Part shown: positions 6,629 through 11,320 of the stretch, piece by piece
How positions within the stretch are numbered: position 1 is the stretch's first letter
Layout: the number at the start of each line of letters is the position of its first letter
NCBI GenBank assembly: GCA_946406305.1
Contig: CAMJKC010000040.1
Coordinates: 1 to 11,320, forward strand
Source of the DNA: an uncultured Lachnospiraceae bacterium
GTDB lineage: Bacteria; Bacillota; Clostridia; Lachnospirales; Lachnospiraceae
Length of the DNA: 11,320 nucleotides
Direction: 5' to 3'
Notes under the pieces: generated by a model
What the model was told of the DNA's origin: nothing
Database searches by the model: none
Seen by the model: the letters and a program-made list of their open reading frames with translations, nothing else
Program-made: the position numbers and the translations under genes

Positions 6629-8666
6629 AAATATCTAATGCACCTTTGTCTATCAAATATGCATAATAATCATTTTTTATTATAAACTTTGAAAATAAAA
6701 TTTTTTGTCTAACTAAATTTTTTAAACTATTTGTATATTCATTATCATATTTATGCCCATCTTTTGAAATCATTTTTCTTGTAGCCAAATCATATTTTCC
6801 AAAATCTGTTATGAAAATGCCATTTAGGTATGCAACAAACGGCGTTGCATTAGAGAATACATCTCTCCCAACAAGTAATCTTGAATCAAATTTTAAATTA
6901 AATAAATTAAGCAGCGTTGGTAAAATATCTATACTACTAACAACATCCGTTACAGTTCTATCCATATTTTTGTATTTATTTTCAAGACAACCAGACCATA
7001 TAATCAATGAGTTTTTATCTCTGTCATAACTATCCATATTAACTTTCTCATAGTACTCTTCTAAATAATTTTTATATTCAACCTTATTTGATTCGTATTG
7101 GTCACCCGTTAGACCATAAGGGTAGTGGTCAGAAGTCATACATATAACTGTATCATCTAAAATTTCATTCTTTTCTAAAAACTCTAACATTTTAGTTAAT
7201 GCATCTTCAAGCTCAAGTTGATAACATATATAATTTTTAATGTCTCTTGAATATGTATTTCCGTATCTCTCTAAATATCTATCTATATTTTTCTTAACTT
7301 TTCCACTATTGTCATTATTATACCAAGCATGCCCACTCATCGTCATATAGTAATAACAAAAAGGTCGCTTCTCATAATAATAGTCAAGTGTCTTTTCTAT
7401 AAGCAAAGTGTCTCCTGGGTATTTTATTCCTGCAATCTCTTCCATGCCATTCCCAGTAGCTATAAATTTTTCAAAACCCAAATATGTGTGAGTTTTATCC
7501 CTATCGTAAAATGTATGATTTCCACTGTGAAATGCTATTGATTGATACCCCTTTCTCATGAGCTCATTTCCCATTGTAAAACATAAATCGTGCCCTTCTA
7601 TATCTCTCATTGCCTTTGCACCACCATAAGGCATAATTCCTGTTAAAAATGAAAACTCCCCTGATGATGTGCTACCACCCCAAGCAGGCTGATAAAAATT
7701 TTCAAACCTAAAACCATTGTTATATAACCTATATAGTGTTGGTGTCAATTGTTCATCAATAACCTTATAAGAAAATGCCTCTGCACAAATTAGTATTAAA
7801 TTCTTTCCTTCAAATATACCTGTATATTTATTTTTGTTTGTTGGCTTTAAACTCTTTAGGTAGTTGTTCATTTCTATAAAGTCAGGTCTCTTTTCATCTT
7901 CCAATTTATCAAAATCAATATTTAAACTATTTTCAGGGAAAATAAGAGTACTGCGATTTTCTTTTTTATCATCCTCTTTTTTATCATCCTCTTTTTTATC
8001 ATCCTCTTTTTTATTATTTTCTTTATTGTCAACAAGTGAATCTTCATAATCACTTATTTTTTCTTCCTTTTCAAAAGCATTTTTAACTGAACCGACAACT
8101 AACCCAAATTTTTCTATATCTAAAGTAAAATCAATGTTACTAATATACACAGGACTTATAAATATTCTATAAATCAAAAAGAAAACTGGAATAATATAAT
8201 ATAAATAAATATATTTATTTTTTATTGTCTCTTTACTATTCTCACTCTTTGTAACTTTTATTTCAAATAGGACAACAAAAATATATATGAGAATGAAAAC
8301 AACAACTACATATATATTTTTTAATACTATATCAAATGCATCGCTACTGTATTCACTATAAACCTGCTTTACACTGTGAATAATTTCAAAAATAGATAAA
8401 AAATTGCCAAAGACTTTATATATGATAATCTCTGTAATATAAAATATGGTTAAAATTGCTAAATAAACTCTAAATAGGTATAAAGCAATTTTATCCCATA
8501 TTTTATAAATGACAAAGAAAATAATTCCTACCGATAAATTAAAACCTAGAACAACTAAACCACTATACTCAATTTTATTCAATGCAAATATACTAAATAA
8601 TATATCATATAGTATTCCTATTAAAAAAAAATGAATATAAAATAGTTTTTCTTTCAACTTTTCCAT
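6621..8666 (-). CDS. LTA-synthase family protein (membrane-anchored sulfatase-fold phosphoglycerol transferase)
   Basis: This 681-residue protein has the LtaS layout: about five N-terminal membrane segments (about 9-29, 36-54, 60-83, 117-135, 152-171), a linker, and an outer catalytic domain (about 285-640). Residues matching the LtaS active site are E296 (in CAEAF), the nucleophile T333 in GSTSSGEF, H446 in TMSGHAW, and D513-H514 in TSDHYPYG. Such enzymes move glycerol-phosphate from phosphatidylglycerol to a growing lipoteichoic acid-like polymer outside the cell. The exact polymer is not determinable, and a primase or other phosphoglycerol transferase is possible. Linker residues about 219-236 are a KKEDD repeat encoded by a DNA minisatellite. 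The start ATG has AAAGGG 8-9 nt upstream and lies 13 nt after the queT stop. murC follows with a small overlap, an envelope-biogenesis pairing. Confidence 0.9.
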   Translation of the reverse strand: MEKLKEKLFYIHFFLIGILYDILFSIFALNKIEYSGLVVLGFNLSVGIIFFVIYKIWDKIALYLFRVYLAILTIFYITEIIIYKVFGNFLSIFEIIHSVKQVYSEYSSDAFDIVLKNIYVVVVFILIYIFVVLFEIKVTKSENSKETIKNKYIYLYYIIPVFFLIYRIFISPVYISNIDFTLDIEKFGLVVGSVKNAFEKEEKISDYEDSLVDNKENNKKEDDKKEDDKKEDDKKENRSTLIFPENSLNIDFDKLEDEKRPDFIEMNNYLKSLKPTNKNKYTGIFEGKNLILICAEAFSYKVIDEQLTPTLYRLYNNGFRFENFYQPAWGGSTSSGEFSFLTGIMPYGGAKAMRDIEGHDLCFTMGNELMRKGYQSIAFHSGNHTFYDRDKTHTYLGFEKFIATGNGMEEIAGIKYPGDTLLIEKTLDYYYEKRPFCYYYMTMSGHAWYNNDNSGKVKKNIDRYLERYGNTYSRDIKNYICYQLELEDALTKMLEFLEKNEILDDTVICMTSDHYPYGLTGDQYESNKVEYKNYLEEYYEKVNMDSYDRDKNSLIIWSGCLENKYKNMDRTVTDVVSSIDILPTLLNLFNLKFDSRLLVGRDVFSNATPFVAYLNGIFITDFGKYDLATRKMISKDGHKYDNEYTNSLKNLVRQKILFSKFIIKNDYYAYLIDKGALDIYD
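7961..8020 (-). repeat. 15-bp in-frame tandem repeat encoding a KKEDD linker
   Basis: Three identical consecutive 15-bp units (CTTTTTTATCATCCT on the plus strand; 7961-7975, 7976-7990, 7991-8005) are followed by a fourth copy matching 12 of 15 bases (8006-8020). The unit is five codons long, so copy-number change by replication slippage keeps the reading frame. It encodes a highly charged K/E/D linker between the membrane domain and catalytic domain of the LTA-synthase-like protein. Confidence 0.9.
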
Positions 8667-8679
8667 AACGACAGCCCTT

Positions 8680-9186
8680 TTAAAATATTCTATTTATGTT
8701 TGAATATAGAACATACCCAACTGTATATAAAACCAAAGCCTCACCAATAGTCACAAATAAAAACTCAGTATATAACACTATATCATTTAAGCCATATCCA
8801 TATTTTAGGACAAAAGGTATAATTATTCCATTTGATAAAATAACTGGCAACATTTTTAAAAAATAATTTTTTGTTTTTATAAATTTTGATATGAATAATC
8901 CAATCAATGTGGCTAAACTTCCAAATATTATGTCAAATATATTTCCAGTAAGTAACAAATTTGATATAAAGCAACCAATAGTCAATGAAACTATGGCATA
9001 CTCATCAAAAATTGAAAATATCATCATACTTTCTGCTACCCTAAATTGAATAGCATAAAAACTTATTGGCTGAAAAATATAACATAAGACAACATATAGA
9101 GCTGTATATATTGCATTTCTTGCTAAAATTACATTTTCTTTTCTTGACTTTATTACACTAATCAACTGCAATAACTGATTTTTCAT
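8680..9186 (-). CDS. queT: QueT family queuosine-precursor transporter
   Basis: This small integral membrane protein matches the QueT family, thought to be substrate-binding (S) components importing a queuosine precursor such as preQ1 or queuine with an ECF energy-coupling module. Family features, numbered from the ATG at 9186, are the first membrane segment with AIYTALYVVLCY (about 23-34), the signature AIQFRVAESMM (about 45-55), GCFISNLLLTGNIFDIIFG (about 70-88) followed by LATLIG, and a late IGEALVLY motif. Five or six membrane segments fit about 168 residues. The frame extends to a TTG at 9198, but I prefer the ATG at 9186, preceded by a weak GAAAAG. It overlaps the end of metQ by 29 nt, implying translational coupling. 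No leader exists in front of it, so any preQ1 riboswitch control would have to act from upstream of the operon. Confidence 0.88.
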   Translation of the reverse strand: MKNQLLQLISVIKSRKENVILARNAIYTALYVVLCYIFQPISFYAIQFRVAESMMIFSIFDEYAIVSLTIGCFISNLLLTGNIFDIIFGSLATLIGLFISKFIKTKNYFLKMLPVILSNGIIIPFVLKYGYGLNDIVLYTEFLFVTIGEALVLYTVGYVLYSNINRIF

Positions 9187-9961
9187 ATTTCTTTTCAATA
9201 AAGTTTTTGATTTTGTCTGACTTTAACGCTTCTATCAAAGCTTTTGCCCACTCTTCTTCTTCTCTTCCTTCTTTTACACAAACTACATTTGCATATTTTA
9301 CTGCCGCTTCTGAATTTTGATCTTCAATATATAAAGCTTCACTCACTTTAAATCCTGCTTCTATTGCATAATTACCATTCATACAAGCAACTGCAACTGA
9401 ATCAAGTGCTCTTGGTATTTGAGCAGATTCCATTTCTACTATTTGAATATCATATGGGTTGTCAACTATATCTCTTATAGTTGCAGTAAGAGATGCTCCA
9501 TTTTTTAATTTTATAATACCCGCACTCTCAAGTAAAAGAAGTGCTCTCGCCTCATTAGTTATGTCGTTTGGAACTGCTATCTTGTCACCTTGAGATAATT
9601 CTTCTAATGATTTTTTTTGACCTTTATATATACCAAATGGTTCATAGTGAACTGCACCGATAGAAACTATATGTGTCCCTCTCTCTTTGTTGAAGTCATC
9701 GAGGTATGGAACATGTTGGAAAAAATTTGCTTCTACTTCATTTTGGTCTACTGCAAGGTTTGGAGTTACATAATCAGAAAATTCTTTTATAACTAAATTA
9801 TATCCTTTTTCTTTCATAAGAGATTTTGCTTCTTTTAATATTTCAGCATGTGGAACTGGAGTCGCTGCAACTGTTATTTTCTCTTTTCCATCATCACCAG
9901 AACATCCTATAGATATACTTACTACAATTAACAATAAAACTAACACTAAATACTTTTTCAT
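9158..9961 (-). CDS. metQ: Methionine ABC transporter substrate-binding lipoprotein (NlpA/MetQ family)
   Basis: This 267-residue protein captures methionine outside the membrane and passes it to the MetI/MetN transporter. Residues 1-19 form a lipoprotein signal peptide (MKKY, a hydrophobic run, then SIGC), with C20 as the predicted lipidated residue; serine at the -3 position is less usual for a lipobox. The mature part shows NlpA-family features: ITVAATPVPHAEIL (29-42), DQNEVEANFFQHVPYL (72-87), IAVPNDITNEARALLLLE (128-145) and NGNYAIEAG (195-203). The start is ATG with a full AGGAGG about 6 nt upstream, the strongest ribosome site in the window, fitting the need for excess binding protein. 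It sits 63 nt after metI. Ligand specificity (D/L-methionine) is inferred from the family and the metN-metI neighbours. Confidence 0.93.
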   Translation of the reverse strand: MKKYLVLVLLLIVVSISIGCSGDDGKEKITVAATPVPHAEILKEAKSLMKEKGYNLVIKEFSDYVTPNLAVDQNEVEANFFQHVPYLDDFNKERGTHIVSIGAVHYEPFGIYKGQKKSLEELSQGDKIAVPNDITNEARALLLLESAGIIKLKNGASLTATIRDIVDNPYDIQIVEMESAQIPRALDSVAVACMNGNYAIEAGFKVSEALYIEDQNSEAAVKYANVVCVKEGREEEEWAKALIEALKSDKIKNFIEKKYEKSVIAVD

Positions 9962-9985
9962 AAAGGCCTCCTAAAATTTTTTTAT

Positions 9986-9991
9986 ATTATA
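9986..9991 (-). promoter_or_regulatory. Candidate internal -10 box upstream of metQ
   Basis: The 63-nt metI-metQ gap, the only sizeable one within the right operon, contains a perfect TATAAT on the minus strand, 24 nt before the metQ start codon. No convincing -35 hexamer is found at 16-18 nt and there is no TGN extension (the preceding bases are TAG). In DNA this AT-rich a TATAAT occurs readily by chance, so this is only a possible booster for metQ-queT-ltaS-murC expression. Confidence 0.25.
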
Positions 9992-10024
9992 CTACAATAC
10001 TTATAAAATAACTATATATTTTTA

Positions 10025-10684
10025 TTAAATTTTACCTCTTTTATCTACTTTTTTTGACATCTCCATAAATATCGTTTGAATTATTTGCACCATTATAAGT
10101 AAAAAAATTACTGCCACATACATAATTAACTGCTCATACCTATAGTAACCATATCTTATAGCTACATCTCCAAGTCCTCCACCTCCTACAATTCCAGCCA
10201 TAGCAGAATATCCTAAAATTGTAGTTATAGATATCGCTGCACCTACAAGAAGTGATGGCTTACTTTCTACTAATAAAACTTTTCTTATGATTTGAAAATT
10301 AGTAGCTCCCATAGCCTTTGCTGCTTCTATAACACCTTTGTCAACACTTTGAAGTGATGACTCTACCATACGAGCTATATATGGACTCGCCGAAATTACG
10401 AGTGGCGGTATTACAGCGGCAGAGCCTATAGTAGTTTTTACTATCATTTTTGTAAGTGGCAATACCATAACAAGTAGTATCAAAAATGGTATAGACCTAA
10501 GTATGTTTACTACTATTGACAATAAATTGTATACAATTCTATTTGGAGCTAAACTGTCTTTATCTGTAATAAAAAGTATTATTCCAACAGGTATGCCTAT
10601 GATATATGAGATGAGAGATGACAAAAAAACCATAAATAGTGATTCTAAAATAGCCACTCCATATAATGAAAAGTCAAACCCCAT
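10025..10684 (-). CDS. metI: Methionine ABC transporter permease
   Basis: This 219-residue membrane protein would form the homodimeric translocation channel of the methionine importer. About five membrane segments are visible (about 10-38, 55-79, 86-104, 146-168, 185-207). The cytoplasmic EAA loop that docks onto the ATPase is clear: E120-A-A-K-A-M-G-A followed by TNFQIIRKVLL (128-138). The segment SAMAGIVGGGGLGDVAIRYGY (160-180) is characteristic of MetI. Length is normal. The ATG has a GGGAGG ribosome site about 8 nt upstream, part of it within the last codons of metN, from which it is separated by only 3 nt. Confidence 0.96.
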   Translation of the reverse strand: MGFDFSLYGVAILESLFMVFLSSLISYIIGIPVGIILFITDKDSLAPNRIVYNLLSIVVNILRSIPFLILLVMVLPLTKMIVKTTIGSAAVIPPLVISASPYIARMVESSLQSVDKGVIEAAKAMGATNFQIIRKVLLVESKPSLLVGAAISITTILGYSAMAGIVGGGGLGDVAIRYGYYRYEQLIMYVAVIFLLIMVQIIQTIFMEMSKKVDKRGKI

Positions 10685-10687
10685 ATC

Positions 10688-11320
10688 TTATACCTCCCAA
10701 AATGTCACATTGATACTTTTTAGATACTGTTTCATCATTTCTGATTTTTCTTTATCTTCTGGTAACTCTATAACCATCTCGCCAAATACATTTCCGTCAA
10801 GTTCTTTTGCATTGGCAAATAATATACTACATTTCTCATTCGCCTTTAATATCATTGAAGAAATAATAGGCTCTCCAGTTTTTGTCCCATCAAATACAAT
10901 TCTTATTTTTTCTCCACCTGATTTAAAGTTTAAATCATTTATATTCTCTATATAATTACCAAATATAAGTTTTTTGCCAATATCCGATTTTGGGTGCCTG
11001 AATACTTCTTTAACTTTTCCTTCTTCTACAATTTTACTACTATCTATAATTGCAACTCTGTCACATATCGTTTCTATAACACTCATTTGATGAGTTATCA
11101 TAACTATAGTAACATTTAACTCTTTATTTATTTTTTTTAACAAGTTAAGTATCTGTATTGTGGTTTTTGGGTCAAGTGCACTCGTCGCTTCATCACACAA
11201 TATCACTTTTGGATTAGTTGCAAGAGCTCTCGCTATTGCTACTCTTTGTTTTTGACCTCCTGAAAGTTGTGAAGGATATGCCTTCTCTTTATCTCTTAAA
11301 TCAACAAGTTCAAGTAAATC
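10688..11320 (-). CDS. metN: Methionine ABC transporter ATP-binding protein (3' part; 5' end outside window)
   Basis: The last 210 codons are present; roughly 110-130 N-terminal residues, including Walker A, lie beyond base 11320. In the visible part (residue 1 at the window edge) there is the ABC signature LSGGQKQR (19-26), Walker B VILCDEATSALDP (39-51; the first codon is an internal GTG, not a start) and the H-loop MITHQ with H77. The final 75 or so residues form the NIL domain, the ACT-like regulatory domain that binds methionine and inhibits transport when the cell is replete (transinhibition, known for E. coli MetN). This domain separates MetN from the polar amino acid ATPases. metI starts 3 nt after the stop. 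An S-box leader is common upstream of such operons in Firmicutes, but that region is not in the window. Confidence 0.96.
   Translation of the reverse strand, partial: DLLELVDLRDKEKAYPSQLSGGQKQRVAIARALATNPKVILCDEATSALDPKTTIQILNLLKKINKELNVTIVMITHQMSVIETICDRVAIIDSSKIVEEGKVKEVFRHPKSDIGKKLIFGNYIENINDLNFKSGGEKIRIVFDGTKTGEPIISSMILKANEKCSILFANAKELDGNVFGEMVIELPEDKEKSEMMKQYLKSINVTFWEV

Noticed and set aside
7961..8020. CRISPR array
   Set aside because: The repeats are only 15 bp, directly adjacent without spacers, and in frame within a coding gene.
7864..8049. Plus-strand open frame encoding a serine/phenylalanine-rich repeat peptide
   Set aside because: It is the antisense reading of the KKEDD minisatellite inside the LTA-synthase-like gene; no ribosome site and no independent support.
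9187..9198. TTG start giving a 172-residue QueT
   Set aside because: The in-frame ATG 12 nt downstream is a better start codon, and neither has a strong ribosome site; the extra four residues are not needed by the family alignment.
9158..9250. preQ1 riboswitch in front of queT
   Set aside because: The region is metQ coding sequence with no leader or pseudoknot-like structure visible.
10503..10955. Plus-strand open frame of 150 codons
   Set aside because: It lies wholly opposite the well-supported metI and metN genes, and its translation resembles no family I know.

Overview
The window is AT-rich bacterial DNA in which every supported gene lies on the minus strand, so transcription runs from high to low coordinates. 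The coding style suggests a low-GC Firmicute, probably a clostridial or related anaerobe: A/T-ended codons, AGGAGG-type ribosome sites, tight gene packing, a DnaD/DnaI replication-restart pair, an LTA-synthase family protein and a QueT transporter. I cannot name the genus from sequence alone.

Right block (11320 down to 5234), in transcription order: metN (5' end outside the window), metI, metQ, queT, an LTA-synthase-like sulfatase-fold membrane enzyme, and murC. Spacings are 3 nt, 63 nt, an overlap, 13 nt and an overlap, which looks like one operon. metNIQ would form a complete D/L-methionine ABC importer. QueT imports a queuosine precursor. The last two genes serve the cell envelope: polyglycerol-phosphate polymer synthesis and UDP-MurNAc-L-alanine formation for peptidoglycan. 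The promoter and any methionine-responsive leader lie upstream of metN, outside the window.

A 153-nt intergenic gap (5081-5233) carries an extended -10 promoter. It starts the left block: a DnaD-family primosome protein, a DnaI/DnaC-type helicase loader (TAATG stop/start overlap), a long PRPP synthetase (14-nt overlap), a class I SAM-dependent methyltransferase, and a polytopic membrane protein with GT-C-like features (ATGA overlap). A strong hairpin straddles the PRPP synthetase stop codon and may partly end transcription or protect the transcript end before the methyltransferase. An ATGA overlap at the left edge suggests the operon continues beyond base 1.

I found no RNA genes, insertion sequences, CRISPR arrays, prophage genes or defence genes. 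The content is mostly recognisable housekeeping. The points worth a second look are: the mixed operon contents, the helicase-loader/PRPP-synthetase coupling, an in-frame 15-bp minisatellite encoding a charged linker in the LTA-synthase-like gene, the prs hairpin, a methyltransferase lacking the motif VI cysteine, and a short repeated sequence at both ends of the membrane protein gene.
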